In this document: positions 32,970-44,856 of the stretch, in pieces
Layout of the letters: each line of letters starts with the position of its first letter
Position numbering within the stretch: position 1 is the stretch's first letter
Source: Beta vulgaris subsp. vulgaris
Lineage: Eukaryota; Streptophyta; Magnoliopsida; Caryophyllales; Amaranthaceae
Assembly (NCBI RefSeq): GCF_026745355.1
Contig: NC_079209.1
Coordinates: 35,377,385 to 35,441,384, forward strand
Direction of reading: 5' to 3'
DNA: 64,000 bases
Notes under the pieces: generated by a model
Database searches by the model: none
Told to the model about the DNA's origin: nothing
The model's input: the letters and a program-made list of their open reading frames with translations, nothing else
Translations under genes and position numbers: made by a program

Positions 32970-34799
32970 CCTACCCATGACTTAGAGTTAGCTGCCATAG
33001 TGTTGGCATTGAAAATTTGGAGACATTATCTCTATGGAGCGACTTGTAAGATATTCATAGACCATAAGAGTTTGAAGTACATTTTCACCCAAAAAGACCT
33101 GAATATGAAGCAAAGAAGATGGCTAGAGTTAATTAAGGATTATGACCTAGATATCCAGTATCATGAGGGGAAAGCCAATGTGATTACTGATGCCTTGAGT
33201 AGAAAATCGAGTCATAGCTTAAGTGCCTTGACGATAGTCCCTGAGGAATTGTGTCGAGATATGCAAAGGCTGAGCCTAGAAATCTTAAATCCTGGGGAGA
33301 GGAGGCAGAACTAGAGCTCTATCTTTGGGTTTGTCAGTTTTCTATGAGATCAAAAAGGGTCAAGTTGGGGATGAGCATCTAGATAAGATCAAGGATAAAA
33401 TTAGGCAAGGTAAAGAAGTTGGCTTTAAGATTCATGATAATGAGAGTCTAAGGTTTAAAGGGAGGTGGTGAGTACCACGAAAATGTAATGACCTTAAGAG
33501 ACCCCATATGGACGAGGGGCATAATACTCCATATTTTGTGCACCTTGGGGGTGATAAATTGTATAAAGACCTTAAGGTTATCTATTGGTGCCAAATATGA
33601 AGCGAGAGGTACCTGAGTATATGTCTAAGTGCCTAACCTGTCAGAAGGTGAAGATAGATCACAAGAGACCCATGGGGAAGGTTCAATCTTTAGAGGTTCC
33701 TGGATGGAAGTGGAATTCTATTTCTATGGATTTTGTGACTGCCTTACCTAAAACGAGGAGTGGAAATGACACTATTTGGGTTATTGTGGATAGATTGACC
33801 AAATTTGTTGTATTTGTACCCATTAAGGAGACATGGAAAAAGAAGCAACTTGCTAAGACATACATTAGGCATGTGGTGAGACTACATGGAGTTCCAAAGG
33901 ATATCATTTCTGACCGTGACTCTAGGTTTCTTTTGAAATTTTGGAAAAAGGTCCAATTAAATCTGGGGACAACATTGAAGATGAGTACAACCTTTCACCC
34001 TGCAGCTGATGGTCAGACTGAGAGGACTAACCAGACTATGGAGGATATGATGAGAGCATGTGCGATTGACTTTCAAGGTAGTTGGGAGGACCAATTAGAC
34101 CTGATTAAGTTTTCCTATAGCAATAGTTATCATGCAAGCATTAAGATGACACCTTTTGAAGCATTATATGGACGGAAATGTAGAAGTCTCATTTGTTGGA
34201 ACAACTTTAGTGAGAATATAGTCTTGGGGACAGAGTTTATTGAGGAAACCGTCAAGAATGTCAGACTGATTCAGGCTAGAATTCAAGCTGCGCAAGATAG
34301 ACAGAAGGGTTATGCTGACTTGAAATGACGCGAGGATGAGTTTGCTATAGGTGATAAGGTGTTCTTGAAAGTATCACCCACTAAGGGCGCTATGAGATTT
34401 GGGAAAAAGGGCAAGTTAAGTGCTAAGTATGTAGGCCCATATGAGATTTTAGAACGAATTGGGAAAGTAGCCTATAGATTGGCATTACCAATGGAGTTTG
34501 AAAAGATGCATGATGTGTTCCATATTTCCCAACTTAAGCGTTACATCCTTGATGAGCGTCATGTCCTAGAGCCTGAACGAATTCAGATCGATAGTAGCCT
34601 CACCTATGAGGAAAGACCTGTCAAGATTCTCGACAGGAAAGTGCGTAGTACACGCAACAAGGACGTTCACATCGTGAAAGTACTTTGGTCTAACCACGAG
34701 TCGGAAGAGGCAACGTGGGAAGCCGAAGATGATATGAAAAAGAAGTATCTAGACTTATTCCTTGAGGTTAGTTATGAGGGTGTAACTCGTTTTCCTTAA
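32970..34799 (+). pseudogene. Tekay A pol: rest of RNase H, integrase, chromodomain
   Basis: RNase H continues at 33000 ([17 protein letters not shown], then [18 protein letters not shown]). A frameshifted linker at 33314-33585 precedes integrase: KCLTCQKVKIDHKRPMGK, SMDFVTALPKTRSGND (first catalytic Asp region), LHGVPKDIISDRDSRF (second Asp), HPAADGQTERTNQTMEDM (Glu region). TGA at 34326-34328 splits off the tail 34359-34799 with KYVGPYEILERIGKVAYRL and the chromodomain VKILDRKVRSTRNKDVHIV...LWSNHESEEATWEAEDDMKK. The chromodomain assigns the element to the chromoviruses, Tekay type. Confidence 0.9.
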
Positions 34800-35081
34800 G
34801 GGGGATAGACTGCAATAAATTTCGCGCTTTTTGTCTATTTTTATGAGATTTTCATATAGATGTATTGCTATGTTAGGCAATTTGCACAAGTCAGTGCTAA
34901 AGAAGTAGATTCTCCTCATAAGAAAACGTGTTTATAAGTAACAAAAGTGTTTTAAGTTAACAAAAGTGTGCACAAGTAGCACAATTCTTTTAAACTTTTG
35001 AAAAGATGAGTTCAAATTTTTGAAAGTATGTGCATTTTCGTAGCAAGTTTCAGGACGAAACTTCTTTTAAGGGGGGTAGAC
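34800..35081 (+). other. 3' untranslated region and polypurine tract of element A
   Basis: No coding. Ends in TTTTAAGGGGGGTAGAC directly before the 3' LTR, a polypurine tract for plus-strand priming. The same tract is seen in minus sense next to the E LTR at 19039. Confidence 0.8.
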
Positions 35082-37820
35082 TGTAATCCCCCATAATTTT
35101 AAAGGATTTTATAAATATTTTTTAGTATTTATATATTTATATTTAAACATAATTTAGTTTCAAATGACTTATTTATTTAAAGGAGGTTGACTATTTTAAA
35201 AGCAAAAGGAAATTATTTTAAGGATTCAAGAAAGTTAAAAAATATTTTATAAGGCATGCTTTGAAAAAGGTTTGAAATACGAATTTGATTTGGAAAAGAA
35301 GTTTAAGTGGACTTGAGGAACCCAAATTCTAAGTAGATTAGGAAAAAGGAGTTATATTGATGTTAGGAGTTCCAAATTATTTATCCTATTCATCATCAAA
35401 TTTAATTGAGCACAATCTCCTTTTCCAAAGCCCAAAAGGAAGCCTCCTTATTAATATCTTAATACCCAATTATTTTACCCCACACAAAGAATATTTTCTC
35501 TCTCCTCTCTCTCAAACCACACGGCCATCCTTCCTTCTTCTCTCTCCTCACGTTATCTTTCGGTTCTTCCTTCTTCCAAGTATTCTTCTTCTTCAAGTAA
35601 TGTTTCTTCTTCAACAAGAAACGTCAAAAAACCTTCAAATCTTTAACTTTGGGCGTCAACTTGCTGCTGATGTGTGTCTGATTTTCCGACGCCTTTGTAC
35701 TTCTTTCTTGTTCTTGGATTTGTTGGTTAATTTCTTTTCTTCTTCCTCAAGTTTCCATTAAAGACTATGCTTTATACTTTATTTTAATACTAATCATGAT
35801 TATTGATTTTAATTTACTATATTAATAAATAATCTTAATTCATATATATTATATATTATAAGAATAAAAATTCAAATTTGTTTATTATTGTTAGATTGAA
35901 GTTTTAATCATTAAAGTATGGATTTTTAGGGTGTTAATTATTAGAAAACCATAGTAGTATGTTATACACTATGAGTGTAACACCCCGAGTCTTCCGAGTC
36001 GAGTATATAGTCACCAATGTGCATCCAGGGCTAACAACTGTCCTCAATAACCAACACAAGCTCTTCCGACGTACTTTGTCCTCACTCGTGCGAACCCTGA
36101 GAAACTTCTCACGAGGTGACCCATCCCAAGACTACTTTTGGCTAAGCACGCTTAACTATTGAGTAATGAAGGAATTAAGCTCCCTAAAAGAAAGATGCAT
36201 CTTGTTGGAATGAGTAGCCTGCTAAATCCCTTTAAAGCAATCATGAAGGGTATTACAATGAGATTGTTTTAGATTATGAATTTAATCATGTTTACATATG
36301 TTTAAAGAGGATTTTATGATTTTATAAGTTGCTGGAATTTCATAAAAGACTTTATTAATGGGGTTTTAAAGAATTTTAATTACTAGTATGGTAGTATTAT
36401 GCTAGGAATTAAAATTAATTGAAGTTTCGATAGTAAAATCAACTTTTGAATATGTTTAAAGGGGATTTTGAATATTTTAAAGTTGTTGTATTTTTTATTT
36501 AAGAGTATTGATTTTACTTTATATTGATTTCTAAGCGGAGAATATTCTGTAGGGGACTTTTAAAGAGTTAAAAGTGGCCTGCCGACCAGTTTACACAAGG
36601 TACATACATACCTGTGTGTTATGTATGTGATTAGTATCATGATTTAAGGAGGAAAAGTTGTAGTATCATGTATAGGAACTTTATAAGTTCATATGTGATT
36701 CCTAGTATGATTGATTTTTCTACATGTTTTATGCCTGTGTGCAAGCATGTTAATTGTAAGATTTATTATGAGTTAAAGATTATCATGTTTGTATGGAATT
36801 ATTGGTGCAAGCATGTGGATGGGAACTTTATTTATTAATTCACATGAGGAAATTAATATATTATTGAGAAAGATTGAGATTAAAAGAAAGTAATCTTGGA
36901 TTGTAAGTTGTGATCACTTATTTAATCCTAAGATAAAACAAGTTCAGTTGTGAATGATTGATTTGTATTTCTGTGATTGGTTGTATGTGTGTCATAACAA
37001 GTAATAACATGTAAATAACATAAAGTGTAACGAGGATGGTTATAGACTTTAGACCGGTGCACGTCTAAAGTTGGACATTAGGTGTTGGGGTACATGGTGA
37101 GAGTGACATGGCTTTTCTGGGGATGGATTGATCATTATTCCTATTTTTCAAAAAGGTTCCTCGATATCGCAGGTCATTCTGAAATATGGAGTCGCGCCCG
37201 TATTTCGTCTTCTCAGTGAAGGCATTAGTAGATAAGACAGCTCTGGTCCTATAACTATTCCATTAAACTAATAAAAAGATGTTTAGAGTTTAGTTCAGTA
37301 AAAGTTGTCTGCAGACTGTTATATGATTATATTATTATTTATCCCTGCATGTTATTTATTTAGTATCATGTTAGGAATACTTATGTATTAGTATGTAGTA
37401 ATATTCAGCTTTGCTGATTACGTGCTTTGTTGTGATTGTGATCATGGCTTTGCCTTATTGATCCTGTGATGACCCATTTTGGTGAGCATATTTTTTAAAG
37501 CATTAACATTACAGGTTCGTAGATGTGCATCATGGAAATCTGGGAATAGAGAAAATGTGTAATCTAGTATATCTTATTTTCTACTTTAGTATGAAAGTAC
37601 TTTAATAAGTTTGTTTGAATAGACGTACTTAGAGTGTTTGATTTTTAAAGTACTTATTTATTTATTTATGATAATAGACTTTAAAGTTTAGTTATATGTT
37701 TTCCGCTGCAAAATTCTGAATAAGCCGATACATTGTCACATGGGCGATAATACTTGGGTAATTCTCTAAGTTTATATTATAAAGATATTTCAGAAAAGAT
37801 AGAATTATCGGGGTGTTATA
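35082..37820 (+). repeat. 3' LTR of Tekay element A
   Basis: 2,739 bp. Starts TGTAATCCCCCATAA and ends GGGGTGTTATA, the usual final CA having become TA. Contains the Cassandra solo LTR at 35976-36257. Without that and its 5-bp duplication it is about 2,452 bp, slightly shorter than the 5' LTR because of a deletion near 36865. Confidence 0.93.
35976..36257 (-). mobile_element. Cassandra TRIM solo LTR carrying 5S rRNA-like sequence
   Basis: A 282-bp TG...CA unit (TGTAACACCCC...GTATTACA) flanked by a perfect ATGAG duplication (35971-35975 and 36258-36262); the 5' LTR of A shows the empty site CACTATGAGATTG. In minus sense, 36160-36103 matches the 5S rRNA internal promoter region (TAAGCGTGCTTAGCC, then GATGGGTCACCTCGTGAG), the hallmark of Cassandra elements, which can be transcribed by RNA polymerase III. 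The two full Cassandra LTRs at 43138-43915 are also 282 bp each. Confidence 0.93.
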
Positions 37821-37888
37821 CCTCCGTCGCGTTCTCTTTCCCCCTGGTTAAAAGAAAGTTATCTCAAATTGTGAAAGTTATATCAATA

Positions 37889-38725
37889 TTGGATTCCCGA
37901 TAAGGAATCATATAAGGTAAGTAATGAATGTTTATTCAATATTTGAATATGAGTATCGATATTGCTTTCCTGATAAGGAAGCATATCATGGTAAGTTACA
38001 CTGATCGATGTTGGATTCCCGATAAGAAATCATATCTTGTTATTGGATTACCGATGAGGAATCGTTATGGTGAAATTTGTTATGTTATTTATTGCTTGAT
38101 AAGGGTTTGTGTGTGACCAATGTTATCAAAATCGGGATCCTACTTTGGATCGTAGGGGTTGGTAGAATCGAATCGGTGGGATCGGATCGTAGGATCGTAA
38201 GATCCTACAATTCGGTGAAATAGAGATAATTATACTAAAATATGGTGAGAACCTCATGTTAAAAATTTACACATATTAATAATGAATTTTTTAATTAGCA
38301 AATGATGTTAGTTTTTCAATACTATAAGATTGAAGTAACATGCGACCAACATCTAATTGGAAAAATATAATATGTGAAATTACTTTATGATTTTTATACG
38401 GTAGAATCGGATCGTAGAGTCGTAGGATCATAAAATCGTGTTAAGATCCTACCATGTGATTTTTTGTGGTTGGGCAGGATCGAAAGATCCTACAAAATTA
38501 AGATCATACGTAGGATCAGGATCGGTGAGGTCCTCCAGGATCGTAAAATCGTAGAATCGTAAGATCCGGATCGGGATTTTAACAACAATGTGTGTGACAG
38601 TGTAAGGGAATGATTGATAGAGTATGAAAGCATAAGTTTGGATTTCTGATAAGAAATCAATTAAAGGAGATAAATTATATTGCTTATATCAAAGTCGGTA
38701 AACTCAAATTCCTTATAAGGGATTG
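37889..38725. repeat. Dispersed hairpin motif GGATTCCCGATAAGGAATC, about six copies
   Basis: Self-complementary units occur at about 37891-37909 (GGATTCCCGATAAGGAATC), 37964-37982 (GCTTTCCTGATAAGGAAGC), 38013-38031, 38044-38063, 38640-38659 and 38706-38725. Several keep base pairing through compensating changes: GATTCC/GGAATC in one copy and CTTTCC/GGAAGC in another. They interrupt otherwise simple AT-rich sequence of block D. Confidence 0.75.
38118..38590. mobile_element. hAT-type MITE rich in GATC motifs
   Basis: 473-bp element with inverted ends (CAATGTTATCAAAATCGGG on the left, CATTGTTGTTAAAATCCCG read from the right) and a perfect 8-bp duplication TGTGTGAC (38110-38117 and 38591-38598), the hAT signature. 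The interior is built of GATCGTAGGATC-like repeats in both orientations near each end, suggesting transposase-binding subterminal repeats. No coding. Confidence 0.85.
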
Positions 38726-39583
38726 TGACAAGTTGAAAGATAAACTAATTAGATTTATATGAAATATGTGACTGTTGTGATTGCTTGAAATTGCATTGTC
38801 ATGTTTGTTGTTATTAAGTGAATCATGGTGTAATATAAAAGGATTAATCGGATAAGGATATAATATGTATCTGGTCAACAAGAGTTGATGTGAAGTATGT
38901 TGTGATAGCGTGACTGTTGTGATTATGATGATTGTTGAGTCGCTTTCAAGTAAAAGCCACCAAAACATGTATTAAGCTTATTTACAGGTTTAATACTCAA
39001 CTTTGTTACGGATGTTGTTTTATCATTTATGTGGCCTGTCACTTGGTGGGTGGCAGCTTCTTAAATGTTTCAGGTTGAAGTCGTGAGTTAATGTTTTGCA
39101 AATTGAAGCTAATACGAGCTGGAGCATTGCTATAGTTGTAATTGAAGTGAGGACGCTCGACATTGTAATAGTTAGCAAGTAAGTTAGTTATAACATAATT
39201 TTGTATTTAAGAGTCGTTAGCTAGTACTCCTGATTCTCTGTTAAGTGTTGCTCTGCGAAAGCGTTGAGGTTGTTGAGTTATGGGATTTAGACATATTTTA
39301 CTTACTGAAGTATAACAGGTTCATATTATTGCTCGCTTTAGTGTTATCTTATTTGCAGAGGAAACTCTGCCGGATATTCTATAGGAATTTATAAGGATAA
39401 AGTCTGAGAATCAGGGCGTTGTCGTAATAGTTAATTTGAATTGACTAGAATTGGAAATTGAGCTCCACACTCTCCGATGTAGTTCGGTGAGTGTGATGGT
39501 AATAGTCCGGGTTATCTCGACTAGAGTTTCTTTCGTTATGCTTAATCCTCTGTATGTTGGTCAGGAAAATTCAGGATGTTACA

Positions 39584-42500
39584 TATATTCTCGCTAAAAT
39601 CATTCCAGCAAATGGGACTTCCACACTTCCTTCCATACAACGCCACCAAAGGAGCCATCTTGATACTCACATGTTAACTATTGATATACGAAAACCCAAT
39701 CAAGTCCAAGTGATCTTCCCAACTATCTTGGAAATCAATTGCGCACACTCTTAACATATCTTCCATAATCTGATAGGTCCTTTTAGTCTAACCATTGGTT
39801 GTAGGATGAAAAGCAGTACTCATCTTCAATGTTGTTCCAAGATTCAATTGGACCTTTTGCCAAATTTTGTTCTCATGTGCTTCCACACATGCTGAGCTCC
39901 ACATATTCTTGTACAGTCAAAGGTAAATCTGACTCCATGCAGTCTCACAACATGCTTGATGTACGTCTTCACAAGTTGCTTCTTCTTCCATGTCTCTTTG
40001 ATCTGAACGAACACGACAGACTTCGTCACACGGTCCACAATAATTCTAATAGTATCACTGTCATTTCTCGTCTTCGGCAAAGCAGTCATAAAATCCATGG
40101 ATATATATAATCCCACCTCCATCCAGGAACCTCTAAGGATTAAACCTTCCTCGTTGGTCTCTTATGGTCGATCTTTACTATATGATAGGTCAGAGACTGT
40201 GACTTGAACTCAACGACTTCACGCTTCATATTCGGCCTCCAATAAATCTCCTTAAGGTCCTTATACAACTTATCCCCCCCAAGGTGCACAGAATATGGAG
40301 TATTATGGCCCTCATCCATAAGCCTTCTTATTAAGCTTTTTGCACTTTTGTGGTACACACCACCTTTCCTTGCACCTCAAGCTTCCATCATCATGAATCT
40401 TAAAGTCACCTTCCTTGCCTTGCTTTAGCTTCTCCTTAATCTTATCTAGGTCCTAGTCTCCAACTTGATCCTCTTTGATCTCATCAAAACCTAACAACCC
40501 CAATGACAAAGCACTCAATCTTGCCTCGATTTCCCCAAGATTTATAATTTCTAGGCTAAGCCTTTGCATATCTCGGCACGATCCCTCAAGAACTACCAAC
40601 GTATTCATTCTATGGCTCGACTTCCTACTCAAAGCATCGGTAACTACATTTACCTTCCCTTCATGATACTAGATATCCAGGTCATAATTTTTAATCAATT
40701 CCAAATGTCTTCTTTGTCTCATATTGAGATCCTTCTGGGTGAAAATCTACTTCAAATTCTTATGATCGGTAAAGATCTTGCAAGTTGCCCCATATAGGTA
40801 ACGTCTCTAAATTTTTAAGGTAAATACAATAGCAGCTAACTCTAGATCATGGGTAGGATAGTTCGACTCATACGGTATTAACTTACGCGATGCATACGCG
40901 TTTACCTTCCCATTCTGCCCCGGGACACATCCCAAACCATTCTTCGAAGCATCATTATACCTTGAATCCTTCATTTCCATCAGGCAGGGTTAAAGCAACT
41001 ACAGAGGTTAGACGCTCCTTCAAAGTCTGAAAAGCTTCCTCGCACTTCTTACTTAACTCAAATTTTCACTCTTTATTCATCAGATTGGTCACTGGCCTTG
41101 CTATCTTCGAGAAATAATCTCTCACATATCTCCTACAACAGCCAACTAATCCCATAAAACTTCTAATATGTGACACACTTATCAGTGCAGGCCACTCACT
41201 AATAGCTTGAATATTTGCAGGATCCATATAAACTCCTTATGTTAACACATAATGACCCAAAAATGCTACTTTATCCAAACGAAACTCACACTTAGAGAAC
41301 TTGGACAATTGGTTCTTCCTAAGCGTCTCCAATACTATCCTCAAATGCTTATTATGCTCTTCTTCACTCTTTGAATAAATCAAAATATCGTCAATGAACA
41401 CCACAATGAACTTATCCAAGAACTCATGGAATATCCTATTCATCAAGTCCATAAATATAGCCAGATAATTGGTCAGTTCCAACGGCATCATAGTAAACTC
41501 ATAATGATCATAACACGTCCTAAACGCGATCTTAGATATATCTTTATCAGCTACCTTCAATTGGTGATACCCCAAACGCAAATCAATCTTTGAAAACATA
41601 CTCGCTCCATTCAACTGGTCGAACAGGTCATCTATCCTAGGCAAAGGATACTTGTTCTTAATGGACACATTGTTGAACTCCTTATAGTCAATGCACAACC
41701 TCATACTTCCATCTTTGTTATTCACAACCAACATAGGAGCTTCCCAAGGTGACGCACTAGGCCTAACATAAACCTTATCCAACCATTCTTGCACTGCGTC
41801 TTCAACTCGCTCATCTCACGAGGTGCCATCCAATACGGTGTCTTCCAAATAGGTGAAGTACCAGGAACTAAGTCTATGGTGAACTCGATGGCTCTCCTAG
41901 GTAGCATACCATAAATCTCACTTAGACATCCATAAGTTGATTCACAATCGATACGTCCTTAATCTTCCATTCAACCTCTTTACTCAAGAAGAAAAACTCA
42001 CATCCCTTCTTCACCAACTTCTTCACTTGAATCGCAGAAATGATCCCAAAATTCTTAGGCTTCCCAAAACGTCGATATGAAGTTAACTTCCCCAAATGGC
42101 TTCTCGACACTTCCTTCTGAGCATCACAATCTATTTTGGCTTTTTAGAAACCTAACCAATTCATCCCCAGAATAATGTATAGGTCTCCCAGATTGAACTC
42201 TATTAGATTAGAAGGAAAAACACAGTATCCTATCTTCATAGGCAAGTCTCTATACAACTTGGTACACCTTATGACTTCTGCAGTGGGTATACTAATAGGC
42301 AGGTCAATTATTACTTCAAAGTCTACCAAGCCCAAAATTTTAATAATGGACGACGAAATAACCGAATAGGTCGCCTCATAATCAAATAACGCTTTAACGA
42401 GAACATAGTCAATAGAGAAAGTACCAGAAACTATGTCGGAAGATCTCTCAGCTTCATTGCAGCTCATCACGAACAACTTACCCAGAGCTTTACTCTAGTT

Positions 42501-44326
42501 ATTGTTGTTGCTCTCACTAATAGGCTTATGGTAGCTTCCTTGATTGTTCAGCGACCCTATAGGCTTCCTTGATTATTCTGCGACCCTATAGGCTTTGAAC
42601 CTTGGTTGTCTGATCGGTTGAACCCAGACCTTCCCTTATTACCACTTTCATTACCATTCTGCTCTTTCTTTTGCTTGGTGAAGCACTTAAACTCTCAAAG
42701 CCCCTTCTTTTAGCAGTAATGACAGGTTAATAGATCCCCTTTATAGTCTCTACTAGGGTGGTTCTTGTTACACTTTTTACAGTTGTAACTCCTCTCAGAC
42801 TGGCCCTTACCATTAAAGCCCTGCCCATTCCTTACTTTGAAATTCCCATTCCCATTTCCATTCTTCTTAATAAAGTTCCCTTGATTTCCTCCAACATTAA
42901 AATCTTTTGTTTTCTCACCCACTACAACATTCTTCTTATCACACCTTGATTGAAGACCATAAATATGGGCGGCTCTCTCACAAATAACATCTACGGACGC
43001 AAAGGTCTCACCACCTAACCCCAATTAAATTTCCTCGGTTAAACCTTGTTCAAATATCTGAGCTTTTAGCTCTTCAATAGCTACAATCTCAGGTGCAAAC
43101 TTAGACAATGTTATTAACTTTCTATAAGACTCATAAATGTAACATCCGACTCATTCGGAGTCGAGTCTATTGTCACCAATGCGCATCCAGGGCCAACAAT
43201 TGTCCTCAATAACCAACACAAGTTCTTTTGATGCGTTTTGTCCTCACTCATGCGCACCCTGAGAAACTTCCCAGGATGTCACCCATCTCTGGAATACTCC
43301 CAGCCAAACACACTTAACTATGGAGTAGCTAAAGAAATGAGCTCCCTGAATGAAAGATGCATCTTGTTGGAATTAGTAGCCTCCTAAACCCCTTTAAAGA
43401 AATCATTTGGGGTATTACATGCACCCTTACTTGAGAAGAGCAACGCCCTCGTTGCGCCAGAGGACTCCACATATTTGGCCTACGGCCTGTGGGTCGCCCC
43501 AATTTGGAAACTAATCACATATTTGACACGCAACCGATGATATAACGCTAGAATCCTCCCTCACTAGGCGACTAACCTTGAATTAATTATCCACACGATC
43601 AGCATACGATCACAGGGTTGCTTTGATAACATTTGTAACACCCGAACCATTCGAAGTCCAGTCTATCATAACCAATGCGCATCCATGGCCAATAATTGTC
43701 CTTAATAACCAACCCAAGTTCTTCCGGAGTATATTGTCCTTACTCATGCGCACCCCGAGAAACTTCCCAGGAGGTCACCCATCCCTGGACTACTCTCAGC
43801 CAAGCTTGCTTAGTTGTGGAGTAACCAAGGAAATGAGCTCCCTAATATAAAGATGTATTTTGTTGGGATTAGTAGCCTGTTAAATCCCTTTAAAGTAATC
43901 AAGAGGAGTATTATGATACTCCCCGTCCTAAGGTTTATGAATTCCTGAGCCTTTTGCTTTCTCATAAATGCAGGGTAAAATTTTTCTCTTAAAGCAGCAA
44001 TAAAGGAATCTCAATTAAACCCTTCATTAGGACCAAGTCTATTTCTATTTTCTTTCCATCATAAGCCAGCCTCATCTTTCACATATAACACATCCTAACC
44101 TACTTTCATAGCCTCGGGACAATTTACAGCCCCAAAAATCTTTTCGAACTCCCTAATCCAGCTTTCTAAGAATGTAGGGTCAGCTTGCCCCTTAAAGTAC
44201 GACAATTTAATCTTAGTTAGTCTTTCAAACATTCCTTTGCAGGATCGGGAGCTCATCTCTTTCTTGAGTCAATTTTTATGCCAATAGGCGAATAGCAGAG
44301 GCTAAGGTGTTATCATTGTTGGACAT
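39584..44326 (-). pseudogene. Tekay element C gag-pol, 3' end missing
   Basis: Minus-strand gag starts at ATG 44326-44324, with zinc knuckle YNCKKCNKNHPSRDY (about 42780) and later CHYC. Protease follows at 42476-42144 (ALFDYEATYSVISSSIIKIL, where the catalytic DSG has become DYE), then RT at 41907-41237 ([59 protein letters not shown] intact), RNase H about 41200-40600, and integrase 40360-39584 (KIDHKRPTRKV; LYISMDFMTALPKTRND; LHGVR). It breaks off in integrase at block D, so the integrase tail, chromodomain and 3' LTR are lost. Numerous stops and frameshifts. Gag is interrupted by a Cassandra element (43138-43915). Confidence 0.88.
43138..43915 (-). mobile_element. Full-length Cassandra TRIM element in Tekay C gag
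   Basis: Two 282-bp LTRs (43138-43419 and 43634-43915) around a 214-bp internal region. In minus sense the PBS next to the 43634 LTR is TGTTATCAAAGC (iMet-type), and a short purine tract precedes the other LTR. Both LTRs contain 5S rRNA-like sequence in minus sense (for example GAGGTCACCCATCC as read on + near 43772). The last CA of the 43915 end has become TG. It encodes no protein, as Cassandra never does. The flanking duplication is unclear (ATAAA left, ATACT right). The gag reading is otherwise continuous around it. Confidence 0.93.
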
Positions 44327-44856
44327 TCTACTTCGCGACCTTAAATTAATGTAAATCTACTTTAGGTTTCTATTCACAACAAATTGCCATTTACTAAGAA
44401 GGCACCTATTTGACTTGATCATACAAGATTGCATCACAATCATATTCTAAGAATTATAATAGCATCAATATCAATCACTATAAACCATAATCAACCATAT
44501 ACTCTTTCCTGAATAGCATTCACATCAATAGTATATATGAGGACTAAATAAAATTTAATCACACCAATTGAATAAAATATTCCTTATTCACGTACTAAAA
44601 TAAATTCTTACTCAACTTGAATAGCTAAATAATCACTTTTATTTTTCAAAATGATGATAATAATATTTTTTCCAATCCATAATAAACAAACTTATTCCTT
44701 AACAAAATAAAGATACTGAAGAAAGAAATTTAAACCATCATAGCTTAGCTACTTATTCAATAACTAATCTTAGAACATACATAAATAGTCTGTGGAGTTA
44801 CATTATTAGTCCTATCCTTATTTTCCTTGTACTTTTTTGGAATGAATATCTCATTT
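44327..44856 (-). other. Tekay C leader between the extra ORF and gag
   Basis: AT-rich sequence with no coding, the counterpart of 30101-30582 in element A. The stretch next to the gag start (GGTCGCGAAGTAGA in minus sense) matches A. Confidence 0.6.

Larger units (their letters stand above)
26541..37820 (+). mobile_element. Full-length Tekay-type Ty3/gypsy retrotransposon A
   Basis: An 11.3-kb + strand element: 5' LTR 26541-29076, degenerate iMet-type PBS at 29081, leader with an extra ORF 29708-30100, gag from 30583, pol 31623-34799 ending in a chromodomain, polypurine tract at about 35064-35080 (TTTTAAGGGGGGTAGAC), 3' LTR 35082-37820. Flanks CTTCC (26536-26540) and CCTCC (37821-37825) fit a 5-bp target duplication with one change. 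Domain order PR-RT-RH-IN-chromodomain is Ty3/gypsy, and the chromodomain type is Tekay. The 3' LTR is longer because a 282-bp Cassandra LTR plus its 5-bp duplication sits in it. Stops, frameshifts and loss of the RT N-terminus make the element inactive. Confidence 0.93.
37821..39583 (+). other. Right part of LTR-like block D
   Basis: Continues block D beyond element A. No coding. It ends GGATGTTACA at 39583, a typical LTR terminus of this superfamily, and integrase of element C begins immediately after. It holds a series of short hairpins (37889-38725) and a hAT-type MITE (38118-38590). I read it as an LTR, probably of another gypsy family, but no matching second copy is present to prove it. 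Confidence 0.5.

Noticed and set aside
36103..36160. Functional 5S rRNA gene
   Set aside because: Only the internal-promoter half matches, and it lies inside a TG...CA LTR with a target duplication, so it is Cassandra-derived.
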